In this document: positions 35,852 through 45,386 of the stretch, piece after piece
Position numbering within the stretch: position 1 is the stretch's first letter
Layout of the letters: every line of letters begins with the position of its first letter
Assembly (NCBI GenBank): GCA_963794265.1
Contig: CAWCDJ010000005.1
Location: 620,001-684,000 of the forward strand
Reading direction: 5' to 3'
DNA length: 64,000 nt
Source of the DNA: CAWCDJ01 sp963794265
GTDB lineage: Bacteria; Acidobacteriota; Terriglobia; Bryobacterales; Bryobacteraceae
Position numbers and translations under genes: made by a program
The notes under the pieces: generated by a model
Database searches by the model: none
Told to the model about the DNA's origin: nothing
Seen by the model: only the letters and a program-made list of their open reading frames with translations

Positions 35852-37543
35852 TCACCGCCCGACGATGCCGCGAGCCTCATCCACCTTCAGGAACTGGTCG
35901 GCGGCCAGCTTGCCGAGTTGCTGTTTGATTCCGCTGGGCCAATCGATCTCGACGGTGGCGGAGATGTCCGGCCCCAGCCCGAAGGTCAGGGCGAGATCGC
36001 TTTGGGAGCAATAGCTCGAACCGCTGCGGACCGTGCTCCACTGCCTGCCGGAAGCGCTCGCCACCCGCACCACCGCCCCGATGCCATCGCGGTTCGACCT
36101 GGACCCCGACAGGCGCAGGCACAGCCAGTGGTTGCGATTGCCGCCGTCATTGCGAAACAGGTACGCCGGGCCGTTGTTGCTCGAGACGAGCAAGTCGAGG
36201 TCGCCATCGCGATCGAAATCGGCATAGGCGGCGCCGCGAGCCACGATCGGGCGGGTGAAGGCTGCGCCCATGGCGTTCGAGACATTCTCGAACTTGCGGC
36301 CGCCCAGGTTCCGGAACAACAGCGGAGCTTCCTTGTAACTCACCTTCGGCTGCACGCGGCCAATGCCGTCTTCGATGTGGCCGTTGGCGGCGAAAATATC
36401 GGGACGGCCATCGAGATCGTAATCGAAGAAGAAGACGCCGAAAGCCAGGGTCAGCAGGCTGGCCCGTCCCACCGTGGAGGTGGGCGCCTCATCTACGAAC
36501 AGGCCGTTGCCTTCGTTGTGGTACAGGCCCAGCATCTGGTTGGAGAAATTGCCCACCAGCAGGGCCGGGCGGCCGCTGCCGTCGTAATCCCCGGCGTCCG
36601 CGCCCATGGCGCCGCGGGCTACGCCGTCCTCGCCGTACGCCACCCCGGCAGTCATGCCCACGTCGGTGAACGTGCCGTTGCGGTTGTTGCGGTAAAGCTT
36701 GTTGGGCTGGGTGTCGTTGGCAACGAACAGGTCGGGCCAGCCGTCGCCGTTGTAGTCGAGCACGGTCACACCGAGCGACTTGCTGGTGGGGTCTCCAACG
36801 CCGGCTTTGGCGGCGATTTCTTCAAAGCGGCCATTGCCCAGGTTGTGATAAAGGCGGGAAGCCGTGCCTTTGTACGATTCGGGCGTGCAATACGACTTGG
36901 TGGAACCGTCGAGCGAACACCACAGGTCGTGCGCCGGGGCCCACTGCACGTAGTTCGCGACGAACAAGTCGAGTTTGCCGTCGCGGTCGTAATCGAACCA
37001 CGCGGCGCTGGTTCCGAAGCTGGCGTTATGGATGCCGGATTCCCTGGTGACGTCGCGGAACTTTCCGTTGCCTTCGTTGTGGAACAGGTGGTCGCCACCG
37101 AGCGCGGTGATGTAGACGTCGTCGCGGCCGTCGTTGTCGTAGTCGCCAATGGCGACGCCCAACCCGTACATTTCCACGTCGAGACCGCTGCCCGCGGTGA
37201 TGTTGGTGAAGGTGCCGTTGTGATTATTGCGGTAGAGTGCGGCGATGGATTTGCGGCCGCGCGGCGTGAAGTCCTTGCTGTTGATGAGAAGGATGTCGGG
37301 CCAGCCGTCGCCATCGGCGTCGAAGAAGGCGCAGCCGGAGCCCAGGGTTTCGGGGAGGTACTTCTTGCCGGCGCGTCCGGCGTTGTGGGTGAAGTGGATG
37401 CCGGCGCGCGCGGTGACGTCGGTGAACTGGATGGGTGCGGAGGGCTGGGTGGCGGCGAATAGCGCGAAGACGAGAAGCGGGCATAAAAGCAGCGCGCCTC
37501 CGGCGCGTGGGCAGGCCGGGAGGCCTACCCTACGGAACCTCAT
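35852..37543 (-). CDS. Exported CRTAC1-like FG-GAP protein with ASPIC/UnbV domain
   Basis: This 563-residue protein has a Sec-type hydrophobic leader (LLLCPLLVFALFAAT) and at least five calcium-binding FG-GAP repeats of the D-x-D-x-D-G-x-x-D type (FFDADGDGWPD, GDYDNDGRDD, FDYDRDGKLD, LDYNGDGWPD, FDRDGDLD). A C-terminal ASPIC/UnbV domain follows (SNRDGIGAVVRV...STVRSGSSYCSQSD...IDWPSG). The start ATG overlaps the stop of the upstream cytochrome gene (ATGA). Copy 3 of the 23-nt repeat lies inside codons 5-12 of the leader. Its paralogue at 45383 shares long stretches. The fold suggests an extracellular protein-protein or metal-binding role. Confidence 0.85.
   Translation of the reverse strand: MRFRRVGLPACPRAGGALLLCPLLVFALFAATQPSAPIQFTDVTARAGIHFTHNAGRAGKKYLPETLGSGCAFFDADGDGWPDILLINSKDFTPRGRKSIAALYRNNHNGTFTNITAGSGLDVEMYGLGVAIGDYDNDGRDDVYITALGGDHLFHNEGNGKFRDVTRESGIHNASFGTSAAWFDYDRDGKLDLFVANYVQWAPAHDLWCSLDGSTKSYCTPESYKGTASRLYHNLGNGRFEEIAAKAGVGDPTSKSLGVTVLDYNGDGWPDLFVANDTQPNKLYRNNRNGTFTDVGMTAGVAYGEDGVARGAMGADAGDYDGSGRPALLVGNFSNQMLGLYHNEGNGLFVDEAPTSTVGRASLLTLAFGVFFFDYDLDGRPDIFAANGHIEDGIGRVQPKVSYKEAPLLFRNLGGRKFENVSNAMGAAFTRPIVARGAAYADFDRDGDLDLLVSSNNGPAYLFRNDGGNRNHWLCLRLSGSRSNRDGIGAVVRVASASGRQWSTVRSGSSYCSQSDLALTFGLGPDISATVEIDWPSGIKQQLGKLAADQFLKVDEARGIVGR
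37510..37532. repeat. 23-nt palindromic repeat, copy 3, inside a coding region
   Basis: This copy differs from copy 2 at two central bases. On the minus strand it encodes about RVGLPACP near the start of the CRTAC1-like protein. Because that gene's ATG is fixed by the overlap with the upstream stop, the repeat is truly within the coding sequence. Confidence 0.65.
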
Positions 37544-40263
37544 CGGAAGTCTCCTTGGACGGCGCTTTCGTGATCGTGGATCGGCTGGCGCTCGTTATTA
37601 TCTTCGGGGCTGAGGGCGCGGCGGCGGGCGGTGATGGCCTGCGAAGACTCTTCGGCTTTGAATCGACGGAAAAGCTTCTCTTCGCGCGCGGCGGCGGCGG
37701 TATCGCCCAGGCCGCGGGCGCACAGCATCCAGGTGTAGTGCATCTGCACGTCCTCGGGGTCCACACCCGCCACCTGCTTCAGCGCATCCACGGCCCCGGC
37801 GTACTGGCGTTTGAGGAAGAGGATGCGGGCAATCTGGTTAAGCACCACGCGGTCACGCGGGTATTGCCGGCGGACCCGCTCGAGCGACGCCAGGGCGCCA
37901 TCGTAATCGCCATCCGCCTTTTGCGCGGCGGCTTCGAAGAACCAGGTGCGGCCGAACTGCGGGGCGATCGCGAGGGCTTTGGCGAGGTACGGTTTGGCTG
38001 CCTCGGTTTCGCCTTCCTGGATGAGCGCCCGGGCCACGTTCAGCCAGCCATCGGCGTAGCCGGGCTCGGCTTCGGTGACTTTCTGGAACGCATATTCCGC
38101 GCCCTTGAGATCGCCCTGCAGCAGCAGGCCGATGCCCCAGTCGTTCCAGCGCTCGCGGTCCTGCCGGCGCACCACGGGGGTCCAGGTGGGCTGGCCGAGC
38201 GGGATGGTGGCTTCCGATTTCGCCAGCGTGACGATGGGCAGGTCCGGGATGCAATCGCGAATCTTGCCGGAGACGTTGGCCGGAATCGAGCGCGCGTCGA
38301 AGTCATACTCCAGCCCGTTGTGATCGGTGCCCAGAAGCGCCGGGTTTTGCCCGGGCTTCGGCACGCCCGCGTAAGCGAATTGCGTGTAATACCAAGCGAA
38401 CTTGCGGTAATTCAGCTTCGCCACGAAATGGATCGGGCCGCGCGCCTGCTTCGGCACTTTCACCAGGTAGTGGGCCACGTCGGCCGCTCCGGGCGGAATC
38501 AGGCGCACGTAGAGCAGGCTCCGCGTCTGCCAGGCGTTGCGCTTGTCGATGGGGTTGCCCTCGCCATCGAGCTGGTAAGACTTGTAGAAATGGGCGCCCG
38601 GCTCGACGGGGCCCTTTCCATTGCCGGTGACGTCTCCACTCCAGAAGATCAGGCGGCCATCGGCGTCTTTGGCCTGCAATTCGAGCCAGGTATCCGGGGC
38701 GTCCACGGTGCCGCCCGGGAAGAAGTGGCCGATCTTGCGCGTGCGCACCACGACATCCACACGCACGGTGCTGCCGGGCTCGAGGACCGCGGTTTCGATG
38801 GGCGCCGCAACTTTGCCCACGTCGCGAATCACGGCCGCGGCGGATTGCTCAGCCTCTTCCCCTACGGCGAACGTGGAGCTGGCCTGGACGGTATCGGTGC
38901 GGCGCACCATCTGGGTGCCTTTGCGGCCGCCGGCGGGCGAGACGGCGAAGATATCCACCGTGACGAAGCCCGACTTCAGAAAACTCTCGGTGGCTTTGAG
39001 CTGCGCCGCGTCCTGGTTTGCATACGGGACAGCCGTGTTGGCCGCGGCGAAGCGGTGAGAATGCACTTTGCCGCCGTGGTTGCCGGGGTCTTGAGAGGCG
39101 ACCAGGGGCATGTGGCAATCCGTGCAAACCTCGCTCTTCGCTGGATAGTAGAACGACCGCGCGCCCTGCCCGGAGACGCCGCTGGCCTGCCAGTTGTCGT
39201 ACTCGTTGAAGCCGCGCAGCCAGCGGTAGTGATTCACCGGAGCGTCCAGGTGCACCTTGTGGCACGCCGAGCAGAACTCGGACGATTGATCGGTCATGAA
39301 CGGCTTGAGAAAGGTGGCCTTGTGCGGCTTGGGGTTCAGGTAAGTCAGGAAGTAATCCATCGCCCGGATGTAGCGGTTGTGGCTGGAGGCCAACCGGTGC
39401 AGAGGCGGATACTCCACGCGGAAATCGGCGTTCCCCATGGTGCTTCCCACGTGTACGATGGCGTGGCACGACATGCAGCCGAGGCCGGCGTGCGCCTCGG
39501 GCGTGTCGATCTGCTCTTTGATTGGGCGATCGAACCGGCCGTTGAAGAAAACGGCGTGGTCGTGGCATCCGGCGCACCACTTGCTGGGGCGCGTGCCGAC
39601 CGTGTCCTGCATGTACTCGATGGCTTTCCGGTAGAACTGGTTGTTGAACGATGCAAAGTGATGCATCGAGCTCTTCCACTGCTCGTAGATATCCTTGTGG
39701 CACCGGCCGCAGGTTTCCGAATCCATGAAGAAGTTCGAAGGAATGATGTTGCCGGTGTTGGTCCGTGCGGAGGATGGCGCAAACGGCGAGTGCGCGCCGG
39801 CGCCTTCCTGATCCATCGAAAGCGGCGGGCTGGTGGGGTTCACGATGAAGTTGTCGGGGTCGGGCCGCAGGGTGCGCCAGAGCGCGGCTGGGGCAGGCAG
39901 CAGCACCAGCACGGAGACGCAGGCAACGAACGCGGCACGGTAGCGGCCCGCGCCGAAAACGCGCCACCCGATGAGCGCCACAGCGATAAGAGCCAGCGCA
40001 CTGTGCAGTCCCAGGGCCCAGCGGTGCTGCAGAGTATTCCCGGCCACCGCGAGATACACGGCCGGAATGGCGGCCGCTACGAACGCTCCGCACTCGCGCG
40101 GGTAGCGCGGCGCCCACCGAATGGCGAGCGCCGCCAGCGCGAGGCCCAGCCCCAGGTGCAGCAGGACGTTGGCCTCGTAGAAGATGCTGGCTTGCGCGAA
40201 GGCGGCAAGATACGCGCTGTTGACGATCAAAAAACCGAGGGCATAAGGGACATATCGTTTCAT
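37540..40263 (-). CDS. Membrane-anchored pentahaem cytochrome c with TPR tail
   Basis: This 907-residue protein has about five N-terminal membrane spans (residues 6-128). A cytochrome c554-like region with five CxxCH haem sites follows, at residues 185, 230, 263, 331 and 380. A beta-rich section comes next, and then TPR-like helices (about 730-900). The haems would face the periplasm and could pass electrons between quinol or periplasmic donors and an outer partner. The ATG at 40263 overlaps the stop of the upstream gene (ATGA), and its own stop overlaps the next start. The frame is open 257 codons further upstream, but that part lies inside the TPR/FG-GAP gene. Confidence 0.85.
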   Translation of the reverse strand: MKRYVPYALGFLIVNSAYLAAFAQASIFYEANVLLHLGLGLALAALAIRWAPRYPRECGAFVAAAIPAVYLAVAGNTLQHRWALGLHSALALIAVALIGWRVFGAGRYRAAFVACVSVLVLLPAPAALWRTLRPDPDNFIVNPTSPPLSMDQEGAGAHSPFAPSSARTNTGNIIPSNFFMDSETCGRCHKDIYEQWKSSMHHFASFNNQFYRKAIEYMQDTVGTRPSKWCAGCHDHAVFFNGRFDRPIKEQIDTPEAHAGLGCMSCHAIVHVGSTMGNADFRVEYPPLHRLASSHNRYIRAMDYFLTYLNPKPHKATFLKPFMTDQSSEFCSACHKVHLDAPVNHYRWLRGFNEYDNWQASGVSGQGARSFYYPAKSEVCTDCHMPLVASQDPGNHGGKVHSHRFAAANTAVPYANQDAAQLKATESFLKSGFVTVDIFAVSPAGGRKGTQMVRRTDTVQASSTFAVGEEAEQSAAAVIRDVGKVAAPIETAVLEPGSTVRVDVVVRTRKIGHFFPGGTVDAPDTWLELQAKDADGRLIFWSGDVTGNGKGPVEPGAHFYKSYQLDGEGNPIDKRNAWQTRSLLYVRLIPPGAADVAHYLVKVPKQARGPIHFVAKLNYRKFAWYYTQFAYAGVPKPGQNPALLGTDHNGLEYDFDARSIPANVSGKIRDCIPDLPIVTLAKSEATIPLGQPTWTPVVRRQDRERWNDWGIGLLLQGDLKGAEYAFQKVTEAEPGYADGWLNVARALIQEGETEAAKPYLAKALAIAPQFGRTWFFEAAAQKADGDYDGALASLERVRRQYPRDRVVLNQIARILFLKRQYAGAVDALKQVAGVDPEDVQMHYTWMLCARGLGDTAAAAREEKLFRRFKAEESSQAITARRRALSPEDNNERQPIHDHESAVQGDFR

Positions 40264-43200
40264 TGCGACGTCTCGGGAACCGCCATCACCAGGGGACGGA
40301 TCAGTCTCAGGGCAGGGCGCGTGTTGTATCGCCGCAGGTACTCTTCGTGGAGGGCATCCTGCGGATAGTGTTCTCCCGCGGGGTACGGATAGCTGCTCAT
40401 GCCGTGGAACGGCAGCGGCAGAACGGTCTGCGAGAAAGCCGTGTTGGCATCCGCATCCTTGGCCCAGCCGTCCACCAGCAGCAGGAAATCGCGCTTCCAG
40501 CCGGCGGGCAGGGGCGGGAGGCCCTGTGCGCTGAAACGCAGGCGGATCTCGTCGCCGGAGCCCATCACCACCATGCAGTCGTCCGGTTTCGCGAGCAGCG
40601 TGTTCACATCGCCATAGCGGGTGTAGTCGCCCGAGGTCGGGTTCCAGGAGGATGTGTCGCTGACGGTCTGGTAGTCGAACCGTTCCGGCTGCTTGCGCTC
40701 GGGGTCGATGGTCGGGCGGGAGAAGCCGCGGAAATGCAGATCGGCGGAAAGCGAGGGCAGCGCGGTCAGGCGCGCGGGAGGCGGAGCGTCGCCGTCCACC
40801 AGGAAGGCCTCGTCCCAATAGACGCACAGGTTGGTGACGATGCGGACTTCGCGGGACGCCGAGAGAAACTTGCCGCTGAGGTCCACGGCCATGGGCTTGG
40901 GCTTGCCGGAGGGTATCCCCATGTCTTCGATCACGGTCTTCCAGTTTCCGGCGGCATCTTTCACCTGGAGATACGGGAAGGTCAGGTCTTTGTGCTCCTC
41001 GGTAGCGGAAAGGAAGGTGCTGCCGTCGGCCCAATCCACCCAGCCCTCGAGAATCAGCACGGCGTGGTTATCCGGCGCGGCCGTTCCGAAATCGAGATCG
41101 AGGGTGTGCATCTCGGCGACTCCGGCCGCATCCCGGCGGAACGAATTCGGATATTTCAGGTCGCGGTGCAACAGGGCCGGCAGGACGTCGGCGCCCTTCT
41201 GGTCGCGTGCGGACACGGGATAGAAGCGGTGGCCGACGCCGAAGAGACGGAACTCGGGGAAAGGCGGCGACTTGAATTTTTCGTTGGTGACGATGCCGAT
41301 TTCGGCCGGATGGTCCACCGCCTGCAGGCGCACCTGGTCGATGTAGGACACCTCGTGCAATTCTTCGGTGATGCGCACGTCGTAAGCGCCGTTGCGCTCG
41401 CGGAGCGACCCGGCGGGAATCGAGACGTACTCCTGGTGATCGACTGGGAAGTAGCGGCCGTCGCCCGAGCTGGCGCCCAGCGGAGCCACTCCGAGCACGT
41501 CGGTGATGAACTCGAAGCGTTGGCCGTTCCAGGTGAAAATCATGGGGCAGGAGCCGGAAAGCCGCTGCGATTCTTCAATCGTCACCACCTTGTTGATCGG
41601 CTCCGTCATTTCGTTCTGGATGAGGCCGTTGGGCCAGGTGACGCGGACGGTGTCCACCTGGGTGCGGGTGCCCAGCCGGAAGACCAGCGGGAGCCCGGCC
41701 CAGGTCTGCTTTTCGTAGCTCGTGCCGGATTTCACCTCGACCTTTGCGCCGATTGGGGACTTCAGGTTCTTGATGCCTTTGAGCGAAGTCTCTATCCAGT
41801 TACCGTAGTTGGGGGTCACGTCGCGCTCGACGTTCAGCACGCCGCCCCGCGAGATCGAGACCAGGTCGAGGCGGCCATTGCCGTAGAAATCGGCCGAGAT
41901 GGCGGCCGGAAGCTCCGCGACCGGGCCCTTCCGAAATCCGTTGGGAAGGTTGAGGAGCACGAGCGGCGGTTCGGCCGCGAGATCCGTGCGTCCGTCGTGA
42001 TTCAGGTCTTTAGGGGGCAGAAGAATCGAGCCGGCAGGCAGTTCCTTGAGGTCCACGGCCTGGTAGTTGCCCGAGAGGTGGTCGCGGTAGAGGACGCCGG
42101 GACGGTCCTGGTAGGAGACCACCAGGTCGCGGCCGGGGGTGTCGGGTTCCAGGTCGAACGGCACGCCGCTCAAGGCGTGACCGGGAACGAGGGGGAATCG
42201 CGCGGTTTCGTCGCTGAAGCCGGCCTGGCCGTTGTTGCGGAGCAGCTTCGAATCGTTGCCCAGGAGGAAGAGGTCCAAGTCGTAATCGTGGTCGTAGTCG
42301 AGCCACACGGCCTGGCGGAACGAGCCGGGGGAAAGGTCCGCGAATTTCTGGAATTTGCCGCTGACGTTGCGGTAGAGCACTACGCCGTGGGTGGTCAGGA
42401 CGGCCAGGTCGGGAAGACCGTCGTTATCGAAATCGCCGGGGGCGATGGAGACTACATCGCGCAGGTTTTCCAGGCCGGAATCGGTCACCGGCGTCTCGGC
42501 ATAGCGGAAGACGGCGACGCGCGCGGGAGACCAGGCGATCAGGCTGGCGCGGGGGCCGCCATCGAGGCTGAACGCGGCAGCTCCTGTGAACCCTTTGCCC
42601 AGGCGCACGGTCTTGTAGACCGGGTGTGCCGGCGGAGCGGAGGGCAGGGCATTGACGGGGTCGTAGATTTCCGAGTACCAGCTCCACGCCATGTCTTCGG
42701 GGACGGCGGCGCCCTCCTGCGACTTCTTTAGCTGCTGGAAGATGCGGAGCTCTTTGGCGGCTTCCTTGGGCCGCTGCATCTGGCGGTACAGGCCGTAGAG
42801 CTGGAAGTGCGGCGCGGCCAGCAGCGGGTTGATGTCGCGGGCGATTTCAAACTGTTTCAGCGCGGCCTGCTGGTCGCCCTGCGCCTTGAGGATGGTACCC
42901 ATCTGGTAGTGAGTAACAGGCTCGTCGGGCACCAGCCGGGCCATGCCTTCGAACTCGGTGAGGGCCAGGCTGAGGTCTCCCTGATTCTTGTAGGCGATGC
43001 CCAGGTTGAACCAGGTGTGGGGCAGCTTGGGGTCGAGCTTCTGCGCCTTCTGCAATTCGGCGATGCCGGCTTTGGTATCTCCGGCGTGCAACAACGCCAA
43101 GCCGTAATTCACGATCTCGCGGGTGGAACCGGGATTCATTTCCAGCGCCTTGCGGAACTCCGCCACGGCCTGAGCCTGGGTCGTGGGGTTCTCGTAATAG

Positions 43201-43331
43201 GCCTTGCCGAGGTTGCGGTGGTGCCAGAGTTCGGCGTTATCGGGCCGGGCGCCTTGCGCAAACAGCACCCAGGCGATCGAACCTGTCAGTGCCGCGGAAA
43301 TCCAGAGGACACGTTGCAGACGACTTCCCAT
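40260..43331 (-). CDS. Exported TPR plus FG-GAP/UnbV protein with large C-terminal domain
   Basis: This 1023-residue protein has a signal-type leader (LWISAALTGSIAWVLFAQG). TPR repeats follow (about 34-220; LGKAYYENP, YGLALLHAGDTKAG, LGIAYKNQGDLSLAL), then FG-GAP blades (PGDFDNDGLPD, LDYDHDYDLDL, DLNHDGRTD). An UnbV-like element lies near 555-600 (GAKVEVKSGTSYEKQ...VTWPNG). The last 420 residues are a domain I do not recognise. It is the first gene of the three-gene operon, with a short AAAGG ribosome site. It likely works in the periplasm or at the surface with the cytochrome. Confidence 0.8.
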   Translation of the reverse strand: MGSRLQRVLWISAALTGSIAWVLFAQGARPDNAELWHHRNLGKAYYENPTTQAQAVAEFRKALEMNPGSTREIVNYGLALLHAGDTKAGIAELQKAQKLDPKLPHTWFNLGIAYKNQGDLSLALTEFEGMARLVPDEPVTHYQMGTILKAQGDQQAALKQFEIARDINPLLAAPHFQLYGLYRQMQRPKEAAKELRIFQQLKKSQEGAAVPEDMAWSWYSEIYDPVNALPSAPPAHPVYKTVRLGKGFTGAAAFSLDGGPRASLIAWSPARVAVFRYAETPVTDSGLENLRDVVSIAPGDFDNDGLPDLAVLTTHGVVLYRNVSGKFQKFADLSPGSFRQAVWLDYDHDYDLDLFLLGNDSKLLRNNGQAGFSDETARFPLVPGHALSGVPFDLEPDTPGRDLVVSYQDRPGVLYRDHLSGNYQAVDLKELPAGSILLPPKDLNHDGRTDLAAEPPLVLLNLPNGFRKGPVAELPAAISADFYGNGRLDLVSISRGGVLNVERDVTPNYGNWIETSLKGIKNLKSPIGAKVEVKSGTSYEKQTWAGLPLVFRLGTRTQVDTVRVTWPNGLIQNEMTEPINKVVTIEESQRLSGSCPMIFTWNGQRFEFITDVLGVAPLGASSGDGRYFPVDHQEYVSIPAGSLRERNGAYDVRITEELHEVSYIDQVRLQAVDHPAEIGIVTNEKFKSPPFPEFRLFGVGHRFYPVSARDQKGADVLPALLHRDLKYPNSFRRDAAGVAEMHTLDLDFGTAAPDNHAVLILEGWVDWADGSTFLSATEEHKDLTFPYLQVKDAAGNWKTVIEDMGIPSGKPKPMAVDLSGKFLSASREVRIVTNLCVYWDEAFLVDGDAPPPARLTALPSLSADLHFRGFSRPTIDPERKQPERFDYQTVSDTSSWNPTSGDYTRYGDVNTLLAKPDDCMVVMGSGDEIRLRFSAQGLPPLPAGWKRDFLLLVDGWAKDADANTAFSQTVLPLPFHGMSSYPYPAGEHYPQDALHEEYLRRYNTRPALRLIRPLVMAVPETSQ

Positions 43332-43429
43332 ATCCCTTTAGTGTGCACCGGCGACAGCGTTGAGTGCTTGCAGCATATATCCCGGGGACGAAGTGGGGCA
43401 ATAATGGGAATATATTAGGTTGCTCCGGT

Positions 43430-44767
43430 ATGCGCCTGTCACAGGGAAGATCACCGACAATCCGGTTGCTCGCGGGTCTGGCGATTACCCTGTCGGCCGT
43501 GGCGTTCTATTCGGGATTCACGGTCAAGCAACTGCGCAATCTGGAGCACCTGCAGACCGATACGATCGATCGCAACCGCGCCGACTCCCTGCTGCTGCTG
43601 CGGATCCAGAACGATCTGAACTCGCTCGCGCTGGCCATGCGCGATATGACGGATGGGACCGAGCCGTACCCGCTCACGGCCTGGAGGGCTCAACTGCGCC
43701 GGATCCGCACGGACCTCGACGACGCCCTGGTGCGCGAAGCGATGTTCGCGCCCTCCGGCAACGCGGAGCAGAAGGGTTACCTCCAGGCCTCGGCCGAGCA
43801 GTTCTGGGACGCGGTGGACCGCATGTTCGCGATGGCGCAGAGCGGGCACGAGGTGGATGCGCGTTCGCTGATCCGGCTGTCGCTGCAGGCCCGCCAGGAG
43901 GCCCTCAGCACGGCGGTGGCGCGGCTGCTGGTGCAGAACAACGAAACCGAAGAAGACGCCGCCGCGAGGATTCGCGAGGTGTACGCCGGGGCCGAGCGCA
44001 ACCTGTACCTGTTCGTCGGAGCCATGCTGGTGCTGATTCTGTTCACGAGCCTTTATCTGGTACAGTACAATCGTCGGCTGTTCCGGGAGGAGGCGGCGCT
44101 TTCCGAGCGGCGGAGCGAACTGGCGCGGCAACTGATTTCGATGCAGGAAAGCACCTTCCGCTCCATTTCGCGCGAACTGCACGACGATTTCGGCCAGATC
44201 CTGACCGCCATCGGCACCATGCTCCAGCGCATGGGAAGACGGCTGGCGCAGGATTCCGAATCGGTGCGGGCGGACCTGCGCGAGATCCAGGAGATCGTAC
44301 AATCGACTCTCGAGAAGGTCCGCACGCTCTCGCATGCGCTGCACCCGGTCATCCTCGACGAGATCGGTTTGGAGAGCGCGCTCGACCAGTATTTGCCGGC
44401 TTTCGAGAAGCAGACCGGAATTGCCATACAATTTGAGAAGTCCGGTGCAGGGCATGAACTGGACCGGGGAGTAACGATCCACTTGTACCGGGTGATGCAG
44501 GAAGCGCTGAACAACGTGGCCAAGCACTCGAAATGCAAGCGGGCCGTGGTGCGGCTGCAATACCTGCCGGAATCCGTGGTGCTGGAGGTGGAAGATGAGG
44601 GAGTGGGGTTCGACGCCTCGGAGGGGAAAGGAATGGGTTTGATTTCGATGCGCGAGCGCGCCGAACTGGTGAACGGAAGTCTGGAGATCGACGGGCATGG
44701 AGGCCGGGGAGCGACCATCCGGATCTCCATTCCTACCGCTCAGCGGGAGAATCATGCCGGAGCCTAG
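43430..44767 (+). CDS. Sensor histidine kinase (NarX/DegS type)
   Basis: This 445-residue kinase has two membrane helices (LLAGLAITLSAVAFYSG near the start and LFVGAMLVLILFTSLYLV near residue 205) framing a helical periplasmic sensor domain. A HisKA_3 dimerisation domain follows, with the phosphorylated His in ISRELHDDFGQI. An HATPase domain completes it (EALNNVAKHS, EDEGVGFD, GKGMGLISMRERA). I chose the ATG at 43430; the frame is open from 43364 but that part lacks membrane logic. Its end overlaps the response regulator by 14 bases. It is divergent from the cytochrome operon. Confidence 0.9.
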   Translation: MRLSQGRSPTIRLLAGLAITLSAVAFYSGFTVKQLRNLEHLQTDTIDRNRADSLLLLRIQNDLNSLALAMRDMTDGTEPYPLTAWRAQLRRIRTDLDDALVREAMFAPSGNAEQKGYLQASAEQFWDAVDRMFAMAQSGHEVDARSLIRLSLQARQEALSTAVARLLVQNNETEEDAAARIREVYAGAERNLYLFVGAMLVLILFTSLYLVQYNRRLFREEAALSERRSELARQLISMQESTFRSISRELHDDFGQILTAIGTMLQRMGRRLAQDSESVRADLREIQEIVQSTLEKVRTLSHALHPVILDEIGLESALDQYLPAFEKQTGIAIQFEKSGAGHELDRGVTIHLYRVMQEALNNVAKHSKCKRAVVRLQYLPESVVLEVEDEGVGFDASEGKGMGLISMRERAELVNGSLEIDGHGGRGATIRISIPTAQRENHAGA

Positions 44768-45386
44768 CATCACCGTACTTCTGGTGGACGACCACAGCCT
44801 GGTGCGGCGCGGATTCCGCCGCCTGCTGGAAGACGATCCGGGGATCCGCGTGGTGGGGGAGGCCGAGGACGGGCACCAGGCGGTGGAACTCGCGGCGCAG
44901 TTGAAGCCGCGCGTCGTGGTGATGGATTTTGCGCTGCCGAGCATGAACGGAGCGGTGGCCACGCGGCAGATTCTGCGAACGGCGCCCGAGACCGCCGTCC
45001 TGATTCTCAGCATGCACGCGGAGACTTCCTACATCCGCACCTGCCTGGAAGCGGGAGCCATGGGCTACCTGCTCAAGAATGCCATGGACCTGGAGATGGT
45101 GAGCGCCGTGAAACAGGTGGCCGCGGGGCGGCGGGTGCTCGACCCGCGGCTCGATCCGGCGTCGGTGGCGACGGACGTTGCGCAGCCGCAGCTCACCACT
45201 AGGGAACTCGAAGTACTTCAGCTCATTGTTCACGGCAAGTCGAACAAGGAAATCGCCACGGTGCTCGGGCTCAGCGCGAACACGGTGGCCGTGCACCGTG
45301 CCAACATCATGCAGACGTTGGGAATTCACAATACGGCGGAACTGGTGGTTTATGCCATCCGCCAGGGGCTGGTAAGTATCGCGTGA
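44754..45386 (+). CDS. NarL/FixJ-family response regulator
   Basis: This 210-residue regulator has a receiver domain with acidic pocket D12-D13, phospho-acceptor D58 (VVVMDFALPSMNG) and conserved K108. A LuxR-type helix-turn-helix follows (LTTRELEVLQLIVHGKSNKE, then SANTVAVHRANIM). It is the cognate partner of the overlapping histidine kinase. Its stop overlaps the GTG of the downstream CRTAC1-like gene, so the three are one transcript. The divergent cytochrome operon is the obvious candidate target. Confidence 0.93.
   Translation: MPEPSITVLLVDDHSLVRRGFRRLLEDDPGIRVVGEAEDGHQAVELAAQLKPRVVVMDFALPSMNGAVATRQILRTAPETAVLILSMHAETSYIRTCLEAGAMGYLLKNAMDLEMVSAVKQVAAGRRVLDPRLDPASVATDVAQPQLTTRELEVLQLIVHGKSNKEIATVLGLSANTVAVHRANIMQTLGIHNTAELVVYAIRQGLVSIA

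Noticed and set aside
37435..40368. A 977-codon plus-strand open frame antisense to the pentahaem cytochrome gene
   Set aside because: High GC content keeps antisense frames open. The minus-strand frame has five CxxCH sites, membrane helices and coupled starts, while the plus frame shows no family and His/Arg/Gly-rich low-complexity content.
40264..41034. N-terminal extension of the cytochrome gene into the upstream TPR/FG-GAP gene
   Set aside because: The extension overlaps coding sequence of the upstream gene and is Arg/Pro-rich. The ATG at 40263 sits in an ATGA overlap and begins a membrane helix.
40263..42731. An 822-codon plus-strand open frame antisense to the TPR/FG-GAP gene
   Set aside because: It is a shadow of the real minus-strand gene, which has recognisable TPR and FG-GAP repeats; the antisense product has no motif or ribosome site.
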